Of a stretch of DNA of 64,000 nucleotides, positions 9,591 to 18,536 are shown one piece after another. The notes beneath the pieces are model-generated. The model did no database searches. It saw nothing but the letters and a program-made list of their open reading frames with translations, and was not told where the DNA came from. This DNA comes from Enterococcus timonensis (GTDB lineage Bacteria > Bacillota > Bacilli > Lactobacillales > Enterococcaceae). Where the stretch lies: assembly GCF_900104595.1 (NCBI RefSeq), contig NZ_FNVY01000004.1, positions 620,001 through 684,000 of the forward strand. The letters run 5' to 3'. The stretch's first letter is position 1. Every line of letters begins with the position of its first letter. The position numbers and the translations under genes are program-made.

Positions 9591-10387
9591 AACAACGTGT
9601 GATTACAGCAGTAGTCGCTCTGGCTATTTTTATTCCTGTCATTATTTTAGGCGGCCTTTATATGGAACTGATGGGGGCTTTATTAGCTGGGGTCGGTTTG
9701 TACGAACTTTTTAAAATGAAAGGTTTAACTTTATGGAGCTTTGAAGGAATCGTGGCACTTTTGGCGACGTTAACTTTGGTCTTACCTTTAAGTGATTGGC
9801 TGACATTCTTACCAAATGAAGTGGTGAATTACAGCTTATTTTACTTTTTTGTGATGGTTCTTTTAGCCGCCCAAGTGATTTCAAAAAATTTATATACACT
9901 TGATGAAGCAGCGTTTCCTGTATTAGCCAGTCTTTATGTGGGCACCGGGTTTCATTATCTTGTCCAAGCCCGTCAAGAAAGTTTGCATGTTTTACTTTTT
10001 GCCTTATTTATTGTTTGGGCGACGGATATTGGAGCTTATATGATTGGTCGAAAAATGGGAAAAAACAAATTGTGGCCAGAAATTTCACCTAATAAAACGG
10101 TGGAAGGGGCAATTGGCGGTGTAGTCAGTGCCTTAGTAGTTGCTTTTATTTACTTGTTGATTTATCCAGGGAAAGAATTTTTTGGCATGCCAAGTACTTA
10201 TTTATTTTTATTGACGATTGTCTTTTCAGTTGTCGGTCAGTTTGGTGATTTAGTGGAATCAGCGATTAAACGCCATTACAACGAAAAAGATTCTGGAAAT
10301 ATTTTACCAGGACACGGCGGCATTTTGGATCGCTTTGATTCACTGCTGTTTGTATTTCCCATGATGCATCTTTTTCAATTATTTTAA
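9587..10387 (+). CDS. cdsA: Phosphatidate cytidylyltransferase (CDP-diglyceride synthase)
   Basis: Integral membrane enzyme making CDP-diacylglycerol from phosphatidate and CTP, the branch point to phosphatidylglycerol and cardiolipin. It has 266 residues with several membrane helices. The C-terminal family signature runs GHGGILDRFDS at about 243-253. Coupled to uppS by a 4-base overlap. A hairpin after the gene may separate it from rseP, although the three genes are adjacent in many Firmicutes. Confidence 0.95.
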   Translation: MKQRVITAVVALAIFIPVIILGGLYMELMGALLAGVGLYELFKMKGLTLWSFEGIVALLATLTLVLPLSDWLTFLPNEVVNYSLFYFFVMVLLAAQVISKNLYTLDEAAFPVLASLYVGTGFHYLVQARQESLHVLLFALFIVWATDIGAYMIGRKMGKNKLWPEISPNKTVEGAIGGVVSALVVAFIYLLIYPGKEFFGMPSTYLFLLTIVFSVVGQFGDLVESAIKRHYNEKDSGNILPGHGGILDRFDSLLFVFPMMHLFQLF

Positions 10388-10396
10388 AATGAATGT

Positions 10397-10425
10397 AAGC
10401 GACGGCTATCGTTTCGTCGCTTTTT
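10397..10425 (+). terminator. Hairpin terminator between cdsA and rseP
   Basis: Stem AAGCGACG / CGTCGCTT (10397-10404 with 10415-10422), a 10-base loop and a T run to 10425. It probably ends or attenuates the uppS-cdsA transcript. Confidence 0.7.
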
Positions 10426-10456
10426 CATAAGTTTTATTAATTTTTAGGAGGTTTTT

Positions 10457-11731
10457 ATGAATATTGCAAGTACCATTGTGACGTTTATTTTTGTCTTTGG
10501 CGTTTTAGTCATTTTTCATGAGTTCGGTCATTTTTATTTTGCGAAAAAATCCGGCATTTTAGTGCGGGAGTTTTCTGTAGGAATGGGACCTAAAATTTTT
10601 TCTCGCCAAAAAAATGGCACCACTTACACGATTCGTTGGCTTCCTTTAGGCGGGTATGTGCGAATGGCCGGCTGGGGTGAAGATGAAAATACTTTACCGG
10701 CGGGCTCTAATGTGGGGCTAGTGTTAAAAGATGAAAAAGTGCAACGGATTAATTTATCCGATAAAATTCAACTCACCGACGCGCTGCCACTAGAAGTGAC
10801 GAATGCGGATTTAGAAAAAGATTTAAAAATATCTGGTTTTGTTTATGGACAAGGAGAACAAGTATTTACTTATCCAGTCGCTCATGACGCGACGATTATT
10901 GAACAAGATGGGACGGAAATTCGGATTGCGCCGATTGATGTGCAAATGCAAAGTGCAAAAGTGTGGCAACGAATTTTAGTGAATTTTGCTGGACCTTTAA
11001 ATAATTTTATTTTGTCGCTCGTCTTATTTATCGCTTTGGTCTTTATCCAAGGGGGCGTGCAAGTCACGAATACAAATTTAGTTGGCGAAATTCAAGCCAA
11101 TTCCGCCGCTGAAGTAGCGGGTCTAAAGGAAAATGATGCCATCACAGCAATCGATGGAACAAAAATTACCGATTGGCAAGATTTAACGGCCATCGTCTCG
11201 CAATCTCCTGATACCCCATTACAGCTAACTGTCCAGCGCAATGGTCAAACACAAGAAGTCACGCTAATTCCAGAACCAGTGGAACAAGATGGCGTCGTGG
11301 TTGGCAAAATGGGTGTCGCCGCTCCTTTGAAAACAGATCTTACGAGTAAATTATCGGGGGGTTTTCATTTATTTATTGACAATTCCTTGGCCATTTTTAA
11401 AGTACTAGGATCGCTTTTGACTGATTTTTCTTTAGATAAATTAGGCGGACCGGTAATGATGTTCCAATATTCCTCTCAAGCCGCGCAAAGTGGGTTCACA
11501 ACAATTTTAGCGTTGATGGCGATTTTATCAGTGAATCTCGGCATTATGAATTTATTGCCAATTCCAGCATTAGATGGTGGAAAAATTGTGTTAAATGTCA
11601 TTGAAGGCATTAGAGGCAAACCTTTAAGCCCTGAAAAAGAAGGCATTGTCACGTTAATTGGTTTTGTTTTTATGTTTGGATTGATGATTTTAGTCACCTT
11701 CAACGACATTAGTCGCTACTTTATGAAATAG
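10457..11731 (+). CDS. rseP: RIP metalloprotease RseP (Eep-type site-2 protease)
   Basis: Membrane-embedded zinc protease. The HEFGH active site is at residues 21-25 in the first membrane helix, a PDZ domain lies in the middle, and the second zinc motif LPIPALDGG has its Asp at 373. The 424 residues are normal. In Enterococcus faecalis the orthologue Eep processes pheromone lipoprotein signal peptides and the anti-sigma factor RsiV; that role is carried over by homology. AGGAGG precedes the ATG at 10457. It sits between cdsA and proS, the standard enterococcal order. Confidence 0.93.
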   Translation: MNIASTIVTFIFVFGVLVIFHEFGHFYFAKKSGILVREFSVGMGPKIFSRQKNGTTYTIRWLPLGGYVRMAGWGEDENTLPAGSNVGLVLKDEKVQRINLSDKIQLTDALPLEVTNADLEKDLKISGFVYGQGEQVFTYPVAHDATIIEQDGTEIRIAPIDVQMQSAKVWQRILVNFAGPLNNFILSLVLFIALVFIQGGVQVTNTNLVGEIQANSAAEVAGLKENDAITAIDGTKITDWQDLTAIVSQSPDTPLQLTVQRNGQTQEVTLIPEPVEQDGVVVGKMGVAAPLKTDLTSKLSGGFHLFIDNSLAIFKVLGSLLTDFSLDKLGGPVMMFQYSSQAAQSGFTTILALMAILSVNLGIMNLLPIPALDGGKIVLNVIEGIRGKPLSPEKEGIVTLIGFVFMFGLMILVTFNDISRYFMK

Positions 11732-11742
11732 TGAGGGAAATT

Positions 11743-13404
11743 ATGCGCCAAAGTGAATTATTTATTCCGACCTTACGCCAAACCCCAAAGGATATTACAA
11801 CCGATGCTCATCAGCTCTTGATTCAATCGGGTTTTATCCGGCAAGTGGCTGCAGGCGTTTATGCTTACTTACCATTGGCCTTTCTTGTTTTAGAAAAAAT
11901 AAAAAAAATTATCCGGGAAAATTTTTCTAAAGAGCAAGCCGGAGAAGTGGATTTTCCTTATTTAATGCCGGCTGATATTTTAGAAAAAAGTGGTCAATTA
12001 GACACCTTATCGCCAGAATTATTTATGATTAATGATCGCGCCCAGCGACAATTTGTACTAAGTCCTAGTGCTGAAGCCTTGTTTGCCAGTGTCGTTTTCG
12101 GTGAAGGATTATCTTATAAACGTTTTCCATTGACTTTATTTCATGTGCAAACAAAATTTCGCGACGACCAAAAAGTGCGCCACGGTTTGTTTCAAGCGCG
12201 GGAATTTTTGGTGGCAGCAGCTTATTCATTTCAAGCAACGTCTGAGTCTTTACAAACGGTCTTCAATCATTTTGAAGGAAGTTTTAATCATATTTTTCAA
12301 AGTTGCGGAATTACTGCTTTGTCCGTTCTTTCAGAAAATAGTATTTTAAAAGGTGGACTGGCCAAACAATTTGTCGCTTTAACAGATATTGGATCTGTGG
12401 AAATTGCCCGCTCCAGTGTAGGCGATTATTTAGTAAATCGACAGCTGGCCACGAATTATTTTTCAGAAAAAATAACGCATGTTAAAGAAGAAGAACTGCA
12501 AGTTGTCACAACCAGTGAATTACCAAAAGAGCTCACGCCGATTGTAGCTTGGCCGTACCAAATAGACGACCAAAAAGTATTGATTTTGCTCCCGGCTCAC
12601 CGCACGCTTAATGAAAGTAAATTAAAAAACTTTTTTCTAGGCCAAACAGTTAGCAAAATCCCTGCTGAAAATTTACCATGTCCGCAAGCTTTTTTAGGGC
12701 CAATTGACCAAACTGATTTTGTTATCTACGCCGATCGGACAATTGCTCAGCAAACCAATGGCATTTATGGAGCTAATCAAGAGGATCGTTATTATCTTCA
12801 TGGGAATGCCCCAAGAGATTTCATGATGCAAGCGGTGGCGGATTTTCTTTTAGTCGAAGATGGCGATACGGCTCCTGATGGCGTCGGTCAAATAGAAATT
12901 TTACGAGGCATTGATATTGCGGATTTATTAAAGCTTGATGATTTTTACGCCCAGACGCTCAATGGTTTTTACACCGATGAAAATGCTGAAAAGCAGCCGA
13001 TTTTAATGAATTGTTTTGAAATTGGTATTTCCAAAATGCTCCAAGTCATCGCCCAACAACATCATGATGAAAAAGGACTCCTGTGGCCCAAAGCGGTCGC
13101 TCCTTTTGATGTCCATATTTTATTAGTAAATTTGGCTGAAAAAGTGCAAGGGGAGTTATTAACTTTTGTCGAAGAACAATTAACAGGTAGTGATTATTCT
13201 TATTTAGTAGACGACCGGCCGGAACATATTGGGGTGAAATTTGCTGATAGCGAGTTGATTGGTTGTCCGATTCGGATTGTAATTGGTAAAAAAGCTAGCG
13301 AAGGGATTTTAGAAATTACTTTGCGCCAAAGTGGCGAAAAAGTCGAAGTGAAAAAGGAAGATTTAATGGAAATTTTACCCATTTTATCAGCCTCTCAATT
13401 TTAA
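11743..13404 (+). CDS. proS: Prolyl-tRNA synthetase-like protein with altered catalytic motifs
   Basis: By position and overall sequence this is bacterial ProRS: class II core, insertion (editing) domain, C-terminal anticodon-binding domain. The anticodon domain is well kept (GVKFADSELIGCPIRI at 497-512). The catalytic parts are not. Where the E. faecalis enzyme has THEE at 109-112, this protein has SAEA. REFIMKD is REFLVAA (153-159). GGKD at 203-206 is KGGL. The motif 3 sequence YGIGVSR is FEIGISK (425-431), so the arginine is lysine. In the editing domain the lysine known as K279 in E. coli falls on a valine near 268, and RGDH is PAHR. The motif 2 Arg140 and Glu111 remain. The frame is intact at 553 residues, slightly short. 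ATG 11743 follows GAGGGA. It may be a weakened enzyme, a repurposed paralogue or a relaxed copy backed up elsewhere. Comparisons are from memory of family sequences. Confidence 0.85.
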   Translation: MRQSELFIPTLRQTPKDITTDAHQLLIQSGFIRQVAAGVYAYLPLAFLVLEKIKKIIRENFSKEQAGEVDFPYLMPADILEKSGQLDTLSPELFMINDRAQRQFVLSPSAEALFASVVFGEGLSYKRFPLTLFHVQTKFRDDQKVRHGLFQAREFLVAAAYSFQATSESLQTVFNHFEGSFNHIFQSCGITALSVLSENSILKGGLAKQFVALTDIGSVEIARSSVGDYLVNRQLATNYFSEKITHVKEEELQVVTTSELPKELTPIVAWPYQIDDQKVLILLPAHRTLNESKLKNFFLGQTVSKIPAENLPCPQAFLGPIDQTDFVIYADRTIAQQTNGIYGANQEDRYYLHGNAPRDFMMQAVADFLLVEDGDTAPDGVGQIEILRGIDIADLLKLDDFYAQTLNGFYTDENAEKQPILMNCFEIGISKMLQVIAQQHHDEKGLLWPKAVAPFDVHILLVNLAEKVQGELLTFVEEQLTGSDYSYLVDDRPEHIGVKFADSELIGCPIRIVIGKKASEGILEITLRQSGEKVEVKKEDLMEILPILSASQF

Positions 13405-13421
13405 TTCGGCTTTTTGACCCA

Positions 13422-13449
13422 TTGCTAATTTGGCAAAAAAAGTTATAAT
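13422..13449 (+). promoter_or_regulatory. Probable polC promoter
   Basis: TTGCTA (13422-13427), a 16-base spacer and a perfect TATAAT (13444-13449) lie between proS and polC. The predicted start, near 13456, is upstream of a terminator-like hairpin. Confidence 0.55.
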
Positions 13450-13465
13450 AAACATAACGAAACAC

Positions 13466-13498
13466 AAGTGGGCATTTTTATTTGATGCCCGCTTTTTT
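13466..13498 (+). terminator. Intrinsic terminator between proS and polC
   Basis: A 10-bp stem (13466-13475 with 13485-13494, one G-T pair), a 9-base loop and six T. It should end the proS transcript. Because it also lies downstream of the likely polC promoter, it may attenuate polC. Confidence 0.8.
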
Positions 13499-13515
13499 AT
13501 GCAAAGGAGCCGATT

Positions 13516-16500
13516 ATGGAATTAACCAATGGACAATTATTTACCAAATTGTTGGAACAAATTCAACTGGTCATCCCAACCAGTGAGGAAGTTTTTTTTC
13601 AAGAGGCGCTCTTAACTAAAGTTCAAGTCCATCGCCAAAGCCAGACGTATCATTTTACAATTGAAGTGGCGGAAATTTTGCCGGTGAATTTGTTTCAGAA
13701 TTTTAAGCAACAATTAGAATTAGGTTTTAAAGATATCGCTAAAGTAAAAATCACCATTACACCTCGAAAGCAACAATTTAGCCAAGAATTATTAGTCGAC
13801 TACTGGCTGCTGGCCGTCAATGGTGAGGCTTGTGACACGCCAGTTTTGCGAGAAACTTTAAAAAATGCTACCCCGATGTTAGAAAATAGCAAAGTAAAAT
13901 TAGCCATCGATAATTCCGGGATGTTGGCTTACATTAAAGAACAATATTTACCGCTAATTGAACAACATTACCAAGACTTTGGATTTCCAAAATTTACCAT
14001 TCAACCTTTTGTCGATGAAGAAGAAGCGCAGCGGATGCTGGCTTTATTTGAAGAACAAAAGCAAGAAAAAGAAGAACAGTTGCAAAAAGATGCTCAAGTT
14101 GTCTTTGAAATGCATCAACAAAAATCAGCGGCAAAAAAAGAAATTTCTCCGCTAAAAGGTCCGATTCAATTAGGTAAAGAAATTCCCGCCAGTGAAATAG
14201 TTACTTCTATGAAAGATATTGTAGAAGAAGAAAAACGAGTGACGATTGAAGGGGTTATTTTTGCCATTGAGGTCAAAGAGTTGCGTTCCAAACGGAAACT
14301 GATGACTTTAAAAATGACGGATTATACTTCGAGTTTTTCAGTGAAAAAATTCTCCAACAATGAAAATGATGAAGCCGTATTTGCCGCACTTAAAGAAAAT
14401 ATGTGGATTAAAGTCCGGGGATCCGTCCAAGAAGATACATATATGCGCGACCTTGTCGTCAATGCCTTTGATTTACAAACAGTAAAACACAAAGAACGGA
14501 TGGATACTTTTGACGGTGACAAACGAGTGGAACTGCATCTTCATTCTAATATGTCACAGATGGATGCCACCAATCCGATTGGTGATTATGTAGCACAAGC
14601 AGCCAAATGGGGACAAACGGCTATTGCCATTACGGATCACGGTGGAGCACAAAGTTTTCCTGATGCCCATTCCGCTGGAAAAAAACATGGCGTGAAAATT
14701 TTGTACGGGGTCGAGGCCAATTTAGTAGATGACGGGGTGCCCATTGCTTATAATCTCGAACATTTAAATTTGTCTGATGCAACGTATGTCGTTTTCGACG
14801 TGGAAACCACTGGACTATCGGCAGTTTACGATACAATTATTGAACTGGCCGCCGTAAAAATGCACAAAGGGAACGTTATTGATACGTTTGAACAATTTAT
14901 CGACCCTGGACATCGTTTGTCTAATACGACAATTAATCTAACCGGAATTACCGATGAAATGGTTCACGGATCAAAACCGGAAAAAGAAGTGTTGCAGCTT
15001 TTTGCCGAATTTTCTAAAGATTCGATTTTAGTGGCCCACAACGCGACTTTTGATATGGGTTTTTTAAATACGTCATACGGACGCCATCAAATGCCAGAAG
15101 CGTTAAATCCAGTAGTAGATACGTTAGAATTGTCGCGGTTTTTACACCCGCAATTAAAATCTCATCGTCTAAACACGTTAGCTAAAAAATATGGCATTAA
15201 TTTGGAACAACATCACCGGGCCGTCTTTGACTCAGAAACTACCGGACATTTGGCTTGGCTCTTTTTAAAAGAAGCCCAAGAGGAACACGGCATTATTTTC
15301 CACGATCAGTTAAATGATTATATCGGCCAAAGTGATGCTTACAAAAGGGCTCGGCCATTTCATGCGATTATTATGGCTAAAACTCAAGCCGGCTTGAAAA
15401 ATTTATTTAAATTAATTTCGGCCTCTAATATTGATTATTTTTTCCGCGTGCCACGGATTCCGCGCTCGCTTTTAACTGAGTTGCGGGAAGGCTTGTTAGT
15501 CGGGTCTGCTTGTAGTGACGGCGAAATTTTTGAAGCCATGATGCAAAAAGGAAAAGAAGAAGCTTCTAAACGCGCTGCTTTTTACGATTATATTGAAATT
15601 CAACCAAAAGCGGCCTATCAACCATTGATTGAACAAGAGCTGGTGAAAAATGAAGCCGATCTTGAAGAAATTATGGAAAATATGATTGCCATTGGAAAAG
15701 AATTAAATAAACCGGTCGTTGTCACAGGCGACGTTCATTATTTAAATCCAGAAGATGCGATTTATCGCCAAATTTTAGTTGGTTCCATGGGAGGCGCTAA
15801 TCCTTTGAATCGTCATAGCTTGCCGGAAGTGTATTTCAAATCGACGTCAGAGTTAATGAAAGAATTCGATTTTCTTGATCCAGCAACGGCTAAAGAAATC
15901 ATTGTGGACAATACGCAACTTGTAGCTAGTTGGACCGATGAAATTACGCCAGTTAAAGATCAATTGTATACGCCAAAAATTCCCGGCTCAGAAGAAGAAA
16001 TTACCGAATTGTCTTATGTGCGGGCCAAAGAATTATATGGCGATCCTTTACCAGATATTGTGCAAAAGCGTTTAGAACGAGAATTAAAATCAATTATCGG
16101 CAATGGTTTTTCGGTGATTTATTTAATTGCCCAAAAACTTGTTCATAAATCTTTAAGTGATGGTTATTTAGTTGGTTCGCGGGGATCGGTCGGTTCTAGT
16201 TTTGTAGCGACTATGACTGGAATTACCGAGGTCAATCCACTGCCACCTCATTACCATTGTATTCATTGTCAATATTCGGAATTTTTCACTGATGGATCGT
16301 ATGGCTCAGGCTTTGATATGCCAGAAAAAAAATGTCCTAATTGTGGCGCTCGGCTCTTTAAAGACGGCCATGATATTCCATTTGAAACATTCTTAGGTTT
16401 TCACGGCGATAAAGTACCGGATATTGATTTGAACTTTTCCGGTGACTATCAAGCAGAAGCCCATAATTATACAAAAGTTTTATTTGGTGAAGATTATGTC

Positions 16501-17844
16501 TATCGCGCCGGAACGATAGGCACGGTAGCTGAAAAAACAGCGTACGGGTTTGTCAAAGGGTACGAACGGGACCATGATTTGCAATTTCGCCAAGCAGAAA
16601 CAGATCGCTTAGTGAAAGGCGCCACTGGAGTCAAGCGAACGACAGGGCAACATCCCGGCGGTATTATTGTTATTCCTGATTATATGGATGTCTATGATTT
16701 TACGCCGATTCAATATCCCGCCGATGATCGCAATGCTGAATGGAAAACGACCCACTTTGATTTCCACTCGATTCACGATAATATTTTGAAACTCGATATT
16801 TTAGGTCATGATGATCCTACCGTTATTCGGATGCTGCAAGATTTATCCGGCATCGATCCTAAAACAATTCCGACTGATGATCCCACGGTGATGAAAATTT
16901 TTGCCGGTTCTGATGTTTTAGGGGTCACCGAAGAGCAAATTTTTTCTCGCACCGGCACACTAGGTATTCCTGAATTTGGGACGCGGTTTGTTCGGGGGAT
17001 GTTAGAAGAAACGCATCCGTCAACTTTTGCCGAGCTTTTGCAAATTTCCGGACTTTCTCACGGAACCGATGTCTGGTTAGGCAACGCGGAGGAATTAATT
17101 TCTAAAAAAGTAACTACTTTGGATAAAGTAATTGGTTGTCGGGACGATATTATGGTGTATTTAATGCATGCCGGTTTGGATAATGGTTTGTCCTTTAAAA
17201 TTATGGAGTCCGTCCGTAAAGGAAAAGGTATTCCTGATGAATGGCAAGCCGAAATGCGCCAGCAAAATGTACCGGAATGGTATATTACTTCTTGTCTAAA
17301 AATTAAATATATGTTCCCCAAAGCCCATGCGGCAGCTTATGTCTTGATGGCTTTGCGGGTAGCGTACTTTAAAGTTTATTATCCCGTTTTATATTATTGT
17401 GCCTTTTTCTCTGTGCGAGCCGACGATTTTGATCTCGTGGCTATGTGTAAAGGCAAAGATGCGGTCAAAGAAAAAATGAAAGAAATTAATGACAAAGGTC
17501 TAGAAGCTTCCACAAAAGAGAAAAATTTATTGACCGTCTTAGAAATCGCCAATGAAATGTTGGAACGTGGCTTTAAATTTGGGATGATTGATTTGTACAA
17601 ATCCGACGCCCAAAACTTTGTTATTGAAGGTGACACCTTAATTGCTCCATTTCGGGCTGTACCGTCTTTAGGAACAAACGTAGCCAATCAAATTTGTGAA
17701 GCACGCAAAGACGGGCCGTTTTTATCTAAAGAAGATTTGGCCACTCGAGGAAAAGTTTCCAAAACTTTAATTGATTATATGACTGAACAAGGGGTAGTCA
17801 GTGATTTACCCGATGAAAATCAATTGTCGTTATTTGATTTTTAA
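13516..17844 (+). CDS. polC: DNA polymerase III alpha subunit, PolC type
   Basis: The main replicative polymerase of low-GC Gram-positive bacteria. At 1442 residues it is full length. It has an N-terminal domain, an OB-fold, and a PHP domain (ELHLHSNMS near 338-346) interrupted by a DEDD 3'-5' proofreading exonuclease (FDVETTGL, Asp428 and Glu430). It then has a zinc-binding loop (CIHC ... CPNC) and the palm with PDIDLNFSG. The protein ends in QLSLFDF, the canonical sliding-clamp-binding motif at the extreme C-terminus. The start ATG 13516 follows AAAGGAG. It is in its usual place after proS and before rimP. Confidence 0.97.
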   Translation: MELTNGQLFTKLLEQIQLVIPTSEEVFFQEALLTKVQVHRQSQTYHFTIEVAEILPVNLFQNFKQQLELGFKDIAKVKITITPRKQQFSQELLVDYWLLAVNGEACDTPVLRETLKNATPMLENSKVKLAIDNSGMLAYIKEQYLPLIEQHYQDFGFPKFTIQPFVDEEEAQRMLALFEEQKQEKEEQLQKDAQVVFEMHQQKSAAKKEISPLKGPIQLGKEIPASEIVTSMKDIVEEEKRVTIEGVIFAIEVKELRSKRKLMTLKMTDYTSSFSVKKFSNNENDEAVFAALKENMWIKVRGSVQEDTYMRDLVVNAFDLQTVKHKERMDTFDGDKRVELHLHSNMSQMDATNPIGDYVAQAAKWGQTAIAITDHGGAQSFPDAHSAGKKHGVKILYGVEANLVDDGVPIAYNLEHLNLSDATYVVFDVETTGLSAVYDTIIELAAVKMHKGNVIDTFEQFIDPGHRLSNTTINLTGITDEMVHGSKPEKEVLQLFAEFSKDSILVAHNATFDMGFLNTSYGRHQMPEALNPVVDTLELSRFLHPQLKSHRLNTLAKKYGINLEQHHRAVFDSETTGHLAWLFLKEAQEEHGIIFHDQLNDYIGQSDAYKRARPFHAIIMAKTQAGLKNLFKLISASNIDYFFRVPRIPRSLLTELREGLLVGSACSDGEIFEAMMQKGKEEASKRAAFYDYIEIQPKAAYQPLIEQELVKNEADLEEIMENMIAIGKELNKPVVVTGDVHYLNPEDAIYRQILVGSMGGANPLNRHSLPEVYFKSTSELMKEFDFLDPATAKEIIVDNTQLVASWTDEITPVKDQLYTPKIPGSEEEITELSYVRAKELYGDPLPDIVQKRLERELKSIIGNGFSVIYLIAQKLVHKSLSDGYLVGSRGSVGSSFVATMTGITEVNPLPPHYHCIHCQYSEFFTDGSYGSGFDMPEKKCPNCGARLFKDGHDIPFETFLGFHGDKVPDIDLNFSGDYQAEAHNYTKVLFGEDYVYRAGTIGTVAEKTAYGFVKGYERDHDLQFRQAETDRLVKGATGVKRTTGQHPGGIIVIPDYMDVYDFTPIQYPADDRNAEWKTTHFDFHSIHDNILKLDILGHDDPTVIRMLQDLSGIDPKTIPTDDPTVMKIFAGSDVLGVTEEQIFSRTGTLGIPEFGTRFVRGMLEETHPSTFAELLQISGLSHGTDVWLGNAEELISKKVTTLDKVIGCRDDIMVYLMHAGLDNGLSFKIMESVRKGKGIPDEWQAEMRQQNVPEWYITSCLKIKYMFPKAHAAAYVLMALRVAYFKVYYPVLYYCAFFSVRADDFDLVAMCKGKDAVKEKMKEINDKGLEASTKEKNLLTVLEIANEMLERGFKFGMIDLYKSDAQNFVIEGDTLIAPFRAVPSLGTNVANQICEARKDGPFLSKEDLATRGKVSKTLIDYMTEQGVVSDLPDENQLSLFDF

Positions 17845-17925
17845 AATTTCCTGCTGTTTTGTTACTTATATTTTTTAATTTTAAATTTTTAGTTAAGCGT
17901 AAAAGCGCCAAAACAGCGCCTTTGG

Positions 17926-17954
17926 TTGCATTTTTCAAATTTTTATGCTAGTAT
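17926..17954 (+). promoter_or_regulatory. Promoter of the rimP-nusA-infB operon
   Basis: TTGCAT (17926-17931), a 17-base spacer and TAGTAT (17949-17954) with a TGC extension. Transcription should start near 17961, leaving a leader of about 84 bases that contains a terminator hairpin. Confidence 0.7.
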
Positions 17955-17979
17955 GATGAAAGAAATGATACTGTTAAGG

Positions 17980-18008
17980 GAGTGAGCAAAATTTTGCTCA
18001 CTCTTTTT
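17980..18008 (+). terminator. Leader terminator (probable attenuator) ahead of rimP
   Basis: A perfect 24-base palindrome with 12-bp arms GAGTGAGCAAAA / TTTTGCTCACTC (17980-18003), followed by TTTTT. It lies between the promoter and the rimP start. In Bacillus subtilis the same operon is autoregulated by NusA-dependent termination in its leader. A similar role is inferred here. Confidence 0.8.
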
Positions 18009-18044
18009 AATGGAAAAACAAATTTTATTAAAGGGGGGACATCC

Positions 18045-18518
18045 TTGAGTAGTGTTATTGAAACTGTCACGGAGTTAGTCACGCCATTTCTAGTAGAAAA
18101 AAATTTTTATTTAACCGACTTAGAATTTGTCAAAGAAGGAAAAAATTGGTTTTTGCGGGTCTTTATTGATAAAGAAGGCGGCATCGACATTGAAGAATGT
18201 GTCGAGGTCAGCGAATTTTTGTCAGAAAAACTCGATCAAATGGATCCAGATCCCATCCCACAAGCTTATTTTCTCGAAGTTTCTTCTCCGGGAGCCGAAC
18301 GTCCACTTAAAAAAACAGCCGATTTTGAACAATCCATCGGTGAATTTATTCATGTGGCCTTGTATGAAGCAATGGATGGTCAAAAGCAATGGGATGGAAT
18401 TTTGCAATCCTACAGCGCTGATCAATTAGTCTTAAGCGTCAAACAAAAAACCCGCACCAAAGACCTAACCATTCCCAATAAAAATATTGCCAAAGCACGA
18501 CTAGCGATTCAGTTTTAA
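18045..18518 (+). CDS. rimP: Ribosome maturation factor RimP
   Basis: Small protein needed for maturation of the 30S ribosomal subunit. The N-terminal SSVIETVTELVTPFL and the central GGIDIEECVEVSEFLSE are typical. The frame is open further upstream to 17982, but that stretch encodes the leader hairpin. The strong AAGGGGGG at 18031-18038 fits TTG 18045, giving 157 residues, the usual length. First gene of the rimP-nusA-rnpM-ylxQ-infB-rbfA operon. Confidence 0.92.
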   Translation: MSSVIETVTELVTPFLVEKNFYLTDLEFVKEGKNWFLRVFIDKEGGIDIEECVEVSEFLSEKLDQMDPDPIPQAYFLEVSSPGAERPLKKTADFEQSIGEFIHVALYEAMDGQKQWDGILQSYSADQLVLSVKQKTRTKDLTIPNKNIAKARLAIQF

Positions 18519-18536
18519 TAAGTAGGAGGAAACATC

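Noticed and set aside
17895-17925. Separate polC terminator AAAGCGCC...GCGCCTTT
   Set aside because: The stem is bulged and not followed by a proper T run; too weak to call.
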